Shown: positions 44,638 to 53,478 of the stretch, one piece after another
Position numbering within the stretch: position 1 is the first letter of the stretch
Layout: every line of letters starts with the position of its first letter
NCBI RefSeq assembly: GCF_030547245.1
Contig: NZ_JAUOQT010000010.1
Coordinates: forward strand, 1 to 64,000
DNA length: 64,000 nt
Direction: 5' to 3'
DNA from: Oceanihabitans sp. 2_MG-2023
GTDB lineage: Bacteria > Bacteroidota > Bacteroidia > Flavobacteriales > Flavobacteriaceae
The notes under the pieces: generated by a model
What the model was told of the DNA's origin: nothing
Database searches by the model: none
Seen by the model: only the letters and a program-made list of their open reading frames with translations
Made by a program: the position numbers and the translations under genes

Positions 44638-45618
44638 ATGGAATACGCAAAAAATATACTAGAAACTATTGGGAACACGCCATTAGTAAAACTAAATAAA
44701 CTTACAGCAGACTTACCTTGTTTGGTGCTTGCTAAATACGAAACTTTTAATCCAGGGAATTCTGCAAAAGATAGAATGGCTTTAACCATGATCGAAGATG
44801 CTGAGGCAGACGGACGTTTAAAACCTGGAGGAACTATTATTGAAGGTACTTCTGGAAATACAGGATTAGGTCTAGCGCTTGCTGCAATTGTTAAAGGCTA
44901 CAAATGTATTTTTGTGATTAGTGATAAACAATCTAAAGAAAAATGTGACGTATTAAGAGCACATGGAGCTGAGGTGATAGTTTGCCCTACAGATGTTGAA
45001 CCAACAGATCCTAGATCGTACTACTCGGTATCTAAACGTTTAGGGGAAGAAACACCAAACTCATGGTATGTAAATCAATATGATAATCCAAGTAATGCAA
45101 AAGCACATTACCAGAGTACTGGACCAGAAATTTGGAAACAAACAGAAGGTAAAGTAACGCATTTTGTGGTTGGTGTTGGAACAGGAGGAACCATTTCTGG
45201 AATTAGTAAATATCTAAAAGAACAAAATCCAGATGTAAAAGTATGGGGAATTGATACCTATGGTTCTGTTTTTAAAAAATACCACGAAACAGGAATCTTT
45301 GATGAAAATGAAATATATCCATATGTAACCGAGGGTATTGGAGAAGATATTTTACCAGAAAATGTAGACTTTTCTCTAATTGATGGATTTACTAAAGTAA
45401 CCGATAAAGATGCAGCAATATATACCCAAAAATTAGCTTTAGAAGAAGGTATGTTTTTAGGAAATAGCGCTGGAGCAGCAATTAAAGGATTACTGCAACT
45501 AAAAGATGAATTTAAAAAAGACGATGTCGTAGTTGTTTTATTCCATGATCATGGAAGTCGTTATGTTGGTAAAATGTACAATAACGATTGGATGAAAAAA
45601 ATGGGTTACATCGATTAA
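44638..45618 (+). CDS. PLP-dependent cystathionine beta-synthase / cysteine synthase family enzyme
   Basis: A 326-residue fold-type II PLP enzyme. It has NPGNSAKDRMA with the PLP lysine K44, EGTSGNTGLGLA (phosphate and substrate loop at 70-81), GTGGTISGISKYL and FLGNSAGAA. The spacing and the phrases EDAEADGRLKPG and KCDVLRAHGAEV resemble the catalytic core of cystathionine beta-synthase more than CysK, but no C-terminal CBS domains follow. It forms cysteine or cystathionine from serine derivatives; which one cannot be settled by eye. Confidence 0.85.
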   Translation: MEYAKNILETIGNTPLVKLNKLTADLPCLVLAKYETFNPGNSAKDRMALTMIEDAEADGRLKPGGTIIEGTSGNTGLGLALAAIVKGYKCIFVISDKQSKEKCDVLRAHGAEVIVCPTDVEPTDPRSYYSVSKRLGEETPNSWYVNQYDNPSNAKAHYQSTGPEIWKQTEGKVTHFVVGVGTGGTISGISKYLKEQNPDVKVWGIDTYGSVFKKYHETGIFDENEIYPYVTEGIGEDILPENVDFSLIDGFTKVTDKDAAIYTQKLALEEGMFLGNSAGAAIKGLLQLKDEFKKDDVVVVLFHDHGSRYVGKMYNNDWMKKMGYID

Positions 45619-45651
45619 CTCTTATCTTATAGTTTCCGTTCTAAATAAATA

Positions 45652-45683
45652 AAAAAACCTCCTGAAATTTCAGGAGGTTTTTT
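45652..45683. terminator. Bidirectional intrinsic terminator
   Basis: A perfect 16-bp inverted repeat (AAAAAACCTCCTGAAA and its complement) with an A-tract on one side and a T-tract on the other, placed between convergent genes ending at 45618 and 45755. Confidence 0.85.
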
Positions 45684-45754
45684 ATTATCGAATATTTTAT
45701 TTCGAGTGTTTTTTTCTTTTTAATCTTTGAAGGATAGTCAATCCTTGTAAATTA

Positions 45755-46474
45755 TTACGGATTTGTAGACCATAAAGAAGCTCCTTTTAACATCGCTCTT
45801 CTAGGTAATTTTAAACCAGCAACAATAAGTTCTGCAAAATCTTCGGGTTGTAAAACACTGTCTTCAGAGTCTTTAGTTGCAATGCCTAAATCTATAGACA
45901 TGTCTGAAGCAATGGTGCTTGGTGTTAATGTGCACACTCTAATATTGTTTTTGCGTACTTCCTTCATTAAAGATTCCGACATACCAATAACTGCAAATTT
46001 TGAAGCAGAATAAGCAGAAGTACTTGCATTACCTGTTAATCCAGCTGTTGAAGCTACATTAAAAATATCGCCTTGGTTTTTTTCCATCAAGTGCGGCAAA
46101 ACTTCTTTGGTAACATAATACATTCCCATTAAGTTAGTTTGTATTATTTGACTCCATTGGTTTACATCCATTTCATTTAAAGTTCCAAAAGCCGCAATTC
46201 CTGCATTGTTTACCAAAATATCTACTGAGCCAAGTGTTTCAATTAAAGTTTTAATACCAGATTTAACTTCTTCATAATTTCCCACATCAAAAACGGCGTA
46301 CGTTGCATTTACACCTAATGCTTTTATTTGAGCAGTTGTTTCAATTAACGTAGCTTCATTTCTACCAGTAATGGCTACATCTATTCCTTCTTGGGCAAAA
46401 GCTATTGCAGTTGCTTTTCCTAATCCTCTACCTCCTCCGGTAATTATTGCTTTTTTGTTTTTAAGGTTTTTCAT
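45755..46474 (-). CDS. SDR family 3-ketoacyl reductase-like protein
   Basis: A 239-residue classical SDR with ITGGGRGLGKA (about residues 10-20), NNAGIAAFG, a catalytic Ser in NVASTAG and YSASK (Tyr and Lys of the active site). The order resembles FabG, which reduces 3-oxoacyl-ACP, but it is not in a fatty-acid operon, so another carbonyl substrate is likely. It ends at the shared terminator (45652-45683), and a -7 element lies 38 nt upstream. Confidence 0.9.
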   Translation of the reverse strand: MKNLKNKKAIITGGGRGLGKATAIAFAQEGIDVAITGRNEATLIETTAQIKALGVNATYAVFDVGNYEEVKSGIKTLIETLGSVDILVNNAGIAAFGTLNEMDVNQWSQIIQTNLMGMYYVTKEVLPHLMEKNQGDIFNVASTAGLTGNASTSAYSASKFAVIGMSESLMKEVRKNNIRVCTLTPSTIASDMSIDLGIATKDSEDSVLQPEDFAELIVAGLKLPRRAMLKGASLWSTNP

Positions 46475-46512
46475 GGTGTATTTTTGTATTAATAGTACGT
46501 TTTAAGTGTATA

Positions 46513-46520
46513 CAAAAATA
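46513..46520 (-). promoter_or_regulatory. -7 promoter element of the SDR gene
   Basis: CAAAAATA on the plus strand reads TATTTTTG on the minus strand, a perfect -7 match 38 nt before the start codon at 46474. Confidence 0.45.
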
Positions 46521-46636
46521 GCTATGTCTTAGCTTATAAACTAGGTAAACCAGAATTCTTAACAGCAAATTAATATAATGTGTCTATTGTTTTGAATGCT
46601 AAATAATAAAGTAAACTCAGGATTCCAGCAAAAACA

Positions 46637-46667
46637 AAAAAACCTCCTAAATTCTAAGAAGTTTTTT
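46637..46667 (-). terminator. Intrinsic terminator of the lipoprotein gene
   Basis: On the minus-strand RNA, AAAAAACUUCUUA pairs with UAGGAGGUUUUUU through two G-U wobbles, giving a 13-bp stem and U-tract. On the plus strand these become mismatches, so it works in one direction only, after the gene ending at 46690. Confidence 0.65.
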
Positions 46668-46689
46668 GTTGTAAATTAATATAAATTAT

Positions 46690-47592
46690 TTACTCATAAT
46701 TATAAGTAGTAACTGTTTTATAGGTGTCTCCGTCAGATTCAATCATGTTTTCAATCTGCTCAACAATATTATCATTAGAGTCAAATTCATAATCAAATGT
46801 TACTGTTCTTGAAATATTTATATCGTAATCATAACGATAATAACTACTTATATAATTTTTACTTATTTGGTAAGTTTCTATGCCTAATCCAAATTGGGTG
46901 TCAAGTGCATAGTTGTTTTTCCATTCTGGTCCGTAGGTAAATATATTATAATTGTAAAAATCTGAAGCTTCCATGTCTAAATATTCAAATGTTGCTTCTA
47001 GCAAAGTATTTTCGTTAGGATCTTTTATCTCAAATCTTGTTAAATTATTATTTATATATTCATAATGCTTTTCAGACATAATTTGTTCCTCATCATTTAA
47101 TAGTTTGTTTTCAATAATAAGATTTTCAGGATTTAGTGTAATGTTTTCATTAGTAGTTTGAGTACTACTTAAAGTGAATAATACTTGTATATTAGAATTA
47201 TCAGTATAAGTAATTTCTTTCTCTTGATTTGCGCTTGGATTGCTTGAGCTGGATATCGAGTTTTTCTGTATTAATCTTTTAGCGTTATCATAAGTGTATG
47301 TGTTTGTCCATTCTAAATTATTAGAAGCATCATACTTTAAGATGTTAGATACTAAATCATTCTCATAAAATAATTCTTCAGATCTTCCATAAGAGTGTTC
47401 GACTTTTATCAATTTGTTTTCTTCAAAACTATAATTGGATGAATGTGAGAATGCATCATTAATATAGTAGTCTTTTTTTATAGAAGTTAAATTAATAGAG
47501 GTGTTAGAAGTGGTTGAGTTGTCATCGTCAGAATTACAAGAAACTAGTAAAAATGCAATAATTAAAATAAATAGAACGTTAAGTTTTTTCAT
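46690..47592 (-). CDS. Hypothetical lipoprotein with YD-like repeats
   Basis: A 300-residue lipoprotein with lipobox LVSC (near residue 18), followed by an acidic spacer (NSDDDN). The body contains strand pairs such as YTYDNAKRLIQKNSI and YEYINNNLTRFEIKD, as in RHS/YD-repeat proteins, with many Asn and Tyr. The ATG at 47592 begins the signal peptide; an upstream ATG at 47634 is less likely. Function unknown. Surface exposure is plausible. Confidence 0.65.
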   Translation of the reverse strand: MKKLNVLFILIIAFLLVSCNSDDDNSTTSNTSINLTSIKKDYYINDAFSHSSNYSFEENKLIKVEHSYGRSEELFYENDLVSNILKYDASNNLEWTNTYTYDNAKRLIQKNSISSSSNPSANQEKEITYTDNSNIQVLFTLSSTQTTNENITLNPENLIIENKLLNDEEQIMSEKHYEYINNNLTRFEIKDPNENTLLEATFEYLDMEASDFYNYNIFTYGPEWKNNYALDTQFGLGIETYQISKNYISSYYRYDYDINISRTVTFDYEFDSNDNIVEQIENMIESDGDTYKTVTTYNYE

Positions 47593-47677
47593 GATGGATT
47601 GCTTTATAGTTGTTAAAATTTTAACAAAAAACATGCCAAAAACGTAATATTATTTATAAAATACAAGTAATCTACTT

Positions 47678-48166
47678 TTACTCTCTAACAATAACACCAC
47701 CTTTCATTTCTTGAGCAGTAGGTTTTTCAAACCAGGATTCCATAAAATCAAAGTTTTCTTGTGATACTTCAAATTCAAAAGTATCTCCTTTTTCTGTGTT
47801 TCTTTTTAATACACGCTGTAATCGGGTTGCTTTATTAATATCTAAGAAATGGGTTTTAATTTCAAAACCATGTTTTGAAGCAAATTGTCTAAATTTTTCA
47901 CGATGAGAAAATTTCGAAAGACCTAAATCTAGAATCGCATCGGTATTGGCATTTTCTAGTTGTATCACTAGATCTAGAATTAGTGTTTCTGCTCTTTCAA
48001 TACGTTCTAAAAACCAATCTAATCCATCTTCGGGTTTCTTATCGGTAAGAAACAGGGTTTTGTTCCAGGTATCTATAGAAAAAAGGATTCCTTTGGTTTC
48101 TTTTTTTAATTGGTTGGAATAAGTGGTTTTCCCAGAACCTGTGTTTCCTAGTATTAAGTGAACCAT
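47678..48166 (-). CDS. AAA family P-loop kinase-like ATPase
   Basis: A 162-residue protein with Walker A GNTGSGKT (7-14), IDTWNK, a DLGLSK lid-side segment and RLQRVLKRN with arginines typical of shikimate- or cytidylate-kinase-like folds. It is close to predicted kinases that phosphorylate small metabolites or toxins. A frameshifted near-copy lies 2.6 kb away (50257-50747) in the same orientation, so a duplication has occurred around the intervening gene. Confidence 0.8.
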   Translation of the reverse strand: MVHLILGNTGSGKTTYSNQLKKETKGILFSIDTWNKTLFLTDKKPEDGLDWFLERIERAETLILDLVIQLENANTDAILDLGLSKFSHREKFRQFASKHGFEIKTHFLDINKATRLQRVLKRNTEKGDTFEFEVSQENFDFMESWFEKPTAQEMKGGVIVRE

Positions 48167-48425
48167 TTTTTTAGATTTTAATTGTTTCTTTAAACATATA
48201 AAAATATAAAATTTCTTACTATTTGTTTTTTAATTGTAAAGGATTAGGCTTTCCAGAATACCTATGTTCCTTTTTTAATATCCAGAAATAAAAAATATCC
48301 AGCAGGTTAATTGATTGTAATTCAGTGTATTTATAGGTTATGACTTATAAATTGGTGATTTATCGAATAAATTACCAATAAAGTAAATTAGAAAATATAT
48401 TTATTACTATTAAAAATAAGCTATT

Positions 48426-50105
48426 ATGATAAAAAAATATTTCACTACGGTTAAAACAATGGCAATGGGTATTGTTTTTGTGTCTATGACATATACTATT
48501 CAAGCACAAGTTGGTATAGGTACTATAACGCCAAACTCCCAATTAGATGTTGAATCAGTTGCAGTAACAGGAAACACTATTGAGGCTTCTCATGGTAATT
48601 TAGCAAATGCAAGTTCAGCATTGTGGGTTAAAAATTCAGGTACAGGATATGGTATTCATGCACAAAATTTAAATACGTCATCCAACACTGCCGCTATGCG
48701 CGCTATACAATTAGGTACTGGTATAAATGCTCACGGACTTTTAATTAGTATGACTAATACAACGGTAGCGGGAACCACAGGCCAATTTATTGACCAGTTA
48801 GGTTTAGGACTAGGATCTTATATAAATATGGGAAATGCGGGATCCAATAGTTCCGGCGTCTATATTTTTCATGCAGGAAGTGGAGATGGGATGTCAATTT
48901 ACCAAAATGGTACGGGTATGGGTCTATATAATGAAGTAGCTGGAAATTATGGTATATACAATGTGCTTAATAGTAATACCTTAGGGACAATTAACTTAAT
49001 GAATGCAGGAGGAGTAGGGGAATATATAGATCTAGGCACAAATGATGGTACTGGTGTAGAGGTTATAGCAGTGGATAATGTGGCCACTCCTACTGCAGGA
49101 GGTGATGTTTATGCATTTAATGCCACTGTAAGAACAGCCACGGCAACGGGAGCCTTTGTTAACGGAGCCGTTTTAGCTGGCGTACAAAGCGGTATTGGTC
49201 ATGGTGTGCTAGTAAATCACTCTGGAGCCGATGGAAGAAATGCAGAGTTTAATATTAATAATACGGCCAATACCGATGCTGCCATTTTCTCCGTACATCA
49301 AGGTCAAGGGTCTGCAATTCTTGCTCAAAATCAAAATAATAGTATTGTAGGAACTGTAAATGTAGGCGATTTTGCTTACACAGGAACAGATGTTACTGAT
49401 CATGTTGGAGTATTTGGTTATTCCCAACCAGTAGCAGGTTGGGGTATTGGAGTGTTGGGTCAAGGAGGGTGGTATGGTACATTTTCTTTAGGAGATTCTA
49501 GTGCTACAGGAGCAAAAGCATTTATGATAGATCATCCAGAAGATCCAGCAAATAAAATATTAAAACATTTTTCTATTGAGTCTAATGAAGTATTAAATAA
49601 ATACAGAGGAGTTGCTGTTTTTGATGCTACTGGTAAAGCAATTGTAAGCTTACCAGATTACTATGATAGTGTAAATAAAAATCCATCCTATCAATTAACC
49701 GCAATTGGAGCTGCTATGCCTAATTTGTTTATAGAAACAGAAATTACTAACAGACAATTTGTTGTTGCTGGAGGGGTGCCTAATAAAAAAGTATCCTGGG
49801 AAGTTACCGCAGAGCGAAATGATCCGTATTTACAGCAAAACCCGAATAAAAGAGAAACAGTAATATTAAAAGAAGGTGAAAGAAGTGGTAAATATTTAAC
49901 TCCAGAATTGTATAACCAACCAAAAGAAAAAGGAATGTTTTACAATAAAAATAGGGAAAAACAAACAGCTAGTAAAATGTTAGACAAAAGCAGTGAGAAA
50001 GTAGCATCGATTAGAGACTATATCCATGAGGAACCTATAATTGAAAAACCAAAAGCTACCGAAGAAGACCCTAATGAAACCCTAGAAAATAACCCAAAGA
50101 ATTAA
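48426..50105 (+). CDS. Secreted VGIGT-motif protein with a conserved C-terminal domain
   Basis: A 559-residue protein with a signal peptide (to about residue 28, TIQAQ), then VGIGTITPNSQLDV, the opening of many Bacteroidota surface and tail-fibre-like proteins. Next come Gly/Asn-rich repeats of about 30-40 residues (GTGYGIHAQNL, GTGMGLYNEVAGNYGIYNVL). The last 200 residues include DPANKILKHFSIESNEVLNKYRG, GKAIVSLPDYYDSVNKNPSYQLTAIG and KKVSWEVTAERNDP, a domain I recall as a C-terminal unit in large secreted proteins of other phyla. No T9SS domain is obvious. Function unknown. Confidence 0.65.
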   Translation: MIKKYFTTVKTMAMGIVFVSMTYTIQAQVGIGTITPNSQLDVESVAVTGNTIEASHGNLANASSALWVKNSGTGYGIHAQNLNTSSNTAAMRAIQLGTGINAHGLLISMTNTTVAGTTGQFIDQLGLGLGSYINMGNAGSNSSGVYIFHAGSGDGMSIYQNGTGMGLYNEVAGNYGIYNVLNSNTLGTINLMNAGGVGEYIDLGTNDGTGVEVIAVDNVATPTAGGDVYAFNATVRTATATGAFVNGAVLAGVQSGIGHGVLVNHSGADGRNAEFNINNTANTDAAIFSVHQGQGSAILAQNQNNSIVGTVNVGDFAYTGTDVTDHVGVFGYSQPVAGWGIGVLGQGGWYGTFSLGDSSATGAKAFMIDHPEDPANKILKHFSIESNEVLNKYRGVAVFDATGKAIVSLPDYYDSVNKNPSYQLTAIGAAMPNLFIETEITNRQFVVAGGVPNKKVSWEVTAERNDPYLQQNPNKRETVILKEGERSGKYLTPELYNQPKEKGMFYNKNREKQTASKMLDKSSEKVASIRDYIHEEPIIEKPKATEEDPNETLENNPKN

Positions 50106-50133
50106 GGGGTATTTCATAGCTGTTATATTTTAT

Positions 50134-50187
50134 AAGAAGTCACTTTATTAAAGGTATTATTTACTTTAATAAAGTGACTTCTTATTT
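50134..50187. terminator. Strong 20-bp-stem terminator
   Basis: AAGAAGTCACTTTATTAAAG (50134-50153) and its exact complement (50164-50183) form a 20-bp stem with a 10-nt loop, followed by TATTTT. It lies between the VGIGT-motif gene and the kinase pseudogene on the other strand. Confidence 0.8.
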
Positions 50188-50256
50188 TCAAAACCCGTGA
50201 TGCAAGAAAGGTTTTGAGGAAACAACCTTTTTAATTCGAAAAATTGTTCTACTTTT

Positions 50257-50747
50257 TTAGGTATTAACAACAATACCATGTTGCATTTCTTCAGCAGTAG
50301 GTTTTTCAAACCTACTTTCCATAAAATCAAAATCTGCTTGGCTTACTTCAAATTGGAAGGTGTCTCCTTTTTCAGAATTTCTTTGCAATATACGCTGTAA
50401 TCTAGTTTCTTTCGGAATATCTAAAAAATGTAATTGTATCTCAAAACCATGAAGTTTGGCAAATTTTCTAAACTTTTCGCGATGTTTAAATTTAGAAAGC
50501 CCTAAACCTAAAATAACATCTGTATTAGCGTTTTCTAGTTGTATAATTAAATCTAGAATGAGGGTTTCTACTCTTTCTATTCGTTCTAAAAACCAATCTA
50601 ATCCATCTTCAATTTTTTTATCTTTAAGAAATAGGGTTTTGTTCCAGGTATCTATAAAAAAAAGGATTCCTTTGGTTTCTTTTTTTTTAATTGGTTGGCA
50701 TAGGTTGTTTTGCCGGAGCCTTTGTTTCCTAGTATTAAGTGAACCAT
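50257..50747 (-). pseudogene. Frameshifted duplicate of the P-loop kinase-like gene
   Basis: On the minus strand this region matches the gene at 47678-48166 along its length, including the ATG (50747), the kinase motif region and the C-terminal EEMQHGIVV. A run of nine T near 50690 replaces the seven T of the intact copy, giving a +2 frameshift near codon 18, so the full product cannot be made without slippage. The copies share direction and flank the secreted-protein gene. The opposite-strand long frame that begins here is extended by this region but its true start is 50786. Confidence 0.8.
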
Positions 50748-50785
50748 TTTTTTGTCATTTAAATTCTAAATATTACTTTAGTAAA

Positions 50786-52060
50786 ATGATAGAAAATTTT
50801 CTACATTATATTTGGCGATATAAAAAGTTTGCACTTACTAACTTAAAAACTACAAACCAAGAACCAGTTTCTGTTTTACAAGTTGGTTCGTATAACCTTG
50901 ATGCTGGACCTGATTTTTTTAATGCGCAAATTACAATTGCAAATCAACTTTGGGCAGGTAATGTAGAAATACATGTAAATGCTAGTGATTGGTTTTTACA
51001 TAACCACGAACAAGATAAAAACTACGATAATGTAATCTTACATGTGGTTTGGAAACACGATACAGAAATACACCGAAAAGACAATACCACTATACCAACT
51101 TTAGTGCTTAAAAATTTAGTAAATAAAAGCGCATTATATGGTTACCAAAAGCTATTTAATAAAAAGCAGAAGTGGATTAATTGCGAAAATGATTTTATAA
51201 CTGTAGATAAGTTTATCGTGCACAATTGGCTAGAGCGTTTATATTTGGAACGTTTAGAGCGAAAGTCTAAAGAAATTACACAATTATTAAAGAGTAGTAA
51301 AAACAATTGGGAAGCGGTACTTTTTAAAATGCTTGCTAAAAGTTTTGGTTTAAAAGTAAATGGAGATGCTTTTTTAAGTCTAGCAAATTCTATAGATTTT
51401 AATATTATTCAAAAACTACAAAGTAAGCATAGTAGTTTAGAAGCTTTGCTTTTTGGTCAAAGTGATTTGTTAAATGAAGAAGTTCAAGATATATATTATT
51501 TAGAACTTCAAAAAGAATATCAATTTTTAAAACAAAAGTTTGGCTTGTCTAATCCATCTGTTACTCCATTACAGTTTTTTAGATTGCGACCACTAAATTT
51601 TCCAACCATTCGTTTGTCACAATTAGTTGGTGTCTATGCTTCAGAAAACCATTTATTCTCTAAAATTATAAGTGCTTCCGCTAAAGAAGAAATTTACAAA
51701 TTGTTTCAGGTTAGTACTTCTGCGTATTGGGAAACACATTTTACCTTTGGGAAAAAGAGCAAATCTTCTAAAAAAAGAATCACAACTGCTTTTATCGACC
51801 TATTAATTATTAATACCATTGTACCGCTCAAATTTAGTTATGCAAAAAAACAAGGTAAAGCTGTAGATGAAGCTGTTATTACACTTATAAATGAAATAGT
51901 TTCCGAAAAAAATAGTATTGTAACTAAGTTTCAAGAGTTACAAGTAATTTCTAAATCGGCTATGCATAGCCAAGCATTACTGCAACTTAAAAACGAATAT
52001 TGCGTTAAAAACAAATGTTTGCAATGTGCAATTGGTAATAGTTTATTGTCTGGCAATTAA
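50786..52060 (+). CDS. DUF2851 family protein
   Basis: A 424-residue soluble protein of the DUF2851 family, common in Bacteroidota and of unknown function. Diagnostic segments are MIENFLHYIWRYKKF, NLDAGPDFFNAQI, WAGNVEIHVNASDW, HNHEQDKNYDNVILHVVWKHD and LPTLxLKN. A nuclease-like fold has been suggested from the E-x-H and D-x10-E pattern, but that is inference. The C-terminus has a CxxxxxCLQC cysteine group. The ATG at 50786 is the right start; the frame continues upstream only because of overlap with the decayed kinase region. Confidence 0.88.
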   Translation: MIENFLHYIWRYKKFALTNLKTTNQEPVSVLQVGSYNLDAGPDFFNAQITIANQLWAGNVEIHVNASDWFLHNHEQDKNYDNVILHVVWKHDTEIHRKDNTTIPTLVLKNLVNKSALYGYQKLFNKKQKWINCENDFITVDKFIVHNWLERLYLERLERKSKEITQLLKSSKNNWEAVLFKMLAKSFGLKVNGDAFLSLANSIDFNIIQKLQSKHSSLEALLFGQSDLLNEEVQDIYYLELQKEYQFLKQKFGLSNPSVTPLQFFRLRPLNFPTIRLSQLVGVYASENHLFSKIISASAKEEIYKLFQVSTSAYWETHFTFGKKSKSSKKRITTAFIDLLIINTIVPLKFSYAKKQGKAVDEAVITLINEIVSEKNSIVTKFQELQVISKSAMHSQALLQLKNEYCVKNKCLQCAIGNSLLSGN

Positions 52061-52132
52061 TATGTTCTTATTATGTCTTTGTAATTTGCATTTTTTATTT
52101 AAAAATTGATGTCAATTAACTAAATTGCAGTC

Positions 52133-52360
52133 ATGAACATTTTTTATCGCATTCTCTTATATTTTCAAAAGCATGGGTATTACGTTTGCCAACGTATCGC
52201 CGATAGATTAGGTATGCGAGCAAAAGTGGTAAGAACTTCTTTTATTTATCTCACTTTTGTAACCGTTGGGTTTGGATTTGCCTTATACCTATTCTTAGCT
52301 TTTTGGATGAAAATAAAGGATGTAATTTATACAAAACGAACATCCGTTTTCGATCTATAA
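52133..52360 (+). CDS. PspC domain-containing protein
   Basis: A 75-residue protein with one PspC domain: KHGYYVCQRIADRLGMRAKVVRTSFI followed by a membrane segment (about residues 45-62). PspC proteins sense envelope stress in enterobacteria; in Bacteroidota short forms are usual and their role is unknown. It ends 2 nt before the potassium-channel gene. Confidence 0.8.
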   Translation: MNIFYRILLYFQKHGYYVCQRIADRLGMRAKVVRTSFIYLTFVTVGFGFALYLFLAFWMKIKDVIYTKRTSVFDL

Positions 52361-52362
52361 GT

Positions 52363-53388
52363 ATGATGAGCCCTTTTTTAAAATTTTTTAGAACTAGAAT
52401 ATATACAGCTATTACTTTGTTGGTAATATTACTGCTAATAGGAGTGTTAGGTTTTAAATTATTATCCCATTATTCTTGGATAGATTCCTTATACATGACG
52501 GTAATAACCATTACAACGGTTGGTTTTGGAGAAGTGCAACCACTAGATCCAATATCTAAAATGTTTACTATATTTTTAATATTAATAAGTATAATAATTG
52601 TTGGTTACGCTTTAACAGTAATTACAGAATATATTTTAAGCAAAAATAATTTGGAAGAATTAAAACAAAAAAAGATGCAAAAAACCATAGATGAACTTGC
52701 AAACCATATTATTATTTGTGGTTATGGAAGAAACGGAAAACAAGCAGCCAAAAAATTACTAGCTTACAATAAGCCATTTGTTGTTATTGAAAAAGATAAA
52801 GAAACTATAGATAAGTTTGAATGTGAAGAAATCCCTTTTATTTTAGGTAATGCAAATGAAGATGAAGTTTTATTGGATGCAGGAATTGATAGAGCAAATA
52901 CATTAATCTCTGCATTGCCAAGTGATGCGGATAATTTATTTGTGGTTCTTTCGGCAAGACAAATGAATACAGGTTTACGAATAATTAGTAGAGCGTCGGA
53001 AGAAACATCATATAAAAAATTAAAGTTTGCGGGAGCAAATAATGTAATACTTCCAGATAGAATTGGTGGAGATCATATGGCATCTTTAGTGGTTGTTCCC
53101 GATTTAATAGAGTTTATAGATAACTTAGGTATTGTAGGGAATTCAAATATTAATGTGGAAGAGATTGTAGTAGAAAAATTATACGATACCAATGTAAGTA
53201 TTAAAACGATACGAGATTTAGACTTGCGTAGAAAAACCGGTTGTAATGTAATAGGGTATAAAAATGGCGATGGCGAATATATTGTAAACCCAGAAGCAGA
53301 TCAAAAACTAGAGGCTAATGCCAAGATAATTGTGCTTGGTAGGCCAGAGCAAATACAAGTGTTAAATACCGTATACAACTTGCACTAG
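52363..53388 (+). CDS. Potassium channel with RCK domain
   Basis: A 341-residue protein with two membrane helices (about residues 14-34 and 65-90), the K+ selectivity filter TTVGFG at 51-56, and a cytoplasmic TrkA-N/RCK domain beginning IIICGYGRNGK (117-126) with a Rossmann nucleotide site. The C-terminal 80 residues resemble TrkA-C. It is a Kch/MthK-like ligand-gated channel. The start at 52363 is right after the PspC stop. Confidence 0.92.
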   Translation: MMSPFLKFFRTRIYTAITLLVILLLIGVLGFKLLSHYSWIDSLYMTVITITTVGFGEVQPLDPISKMFTIFLILISIIIVGYALTVITEYILSKNNLEELKQKKMQKTIDELANHIIICGYGRNGKQAAKKLLAYNKPFVVIEKDKETIDKFECEEIPFILGNANEDEVLLDAGIDRANTLISALPSDADNLFVVLSARQMNTGLRIISRASEETSYKKLKFAGANNVILPDRIGGDHMASLVVVPDLIEFIDNLGIVGNSNINVEEIVVEKLYDTNVSIKTIRDLDLRRKTGCNVIGYKNGDGEYIVNPEADQKLEANAKIIVLGRPEQIQVLNTVYNLH

Positions 53389-53478
53389 AGTTCTATTTTA
53401 ACAGGATATGCTTTAAAAAACCGTTTTTTTTTAGCATATTGCTATCTTAATTTAAATTTAACTAACTAATATTATATC

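Noticed and set aside
50456-50785. N-terminal extension of the DUF2851 protein
   Set aside because: The extension is antisense to the decayed kinase copy and has no family similarity; the conserved start MIENFLHYIW is at 50786.
52303-52362. Longer start for the potassium channel overlapping PspC
   Set aside because: The channel's first helix follows the ATG at 52363, immediately after the PspC stop.
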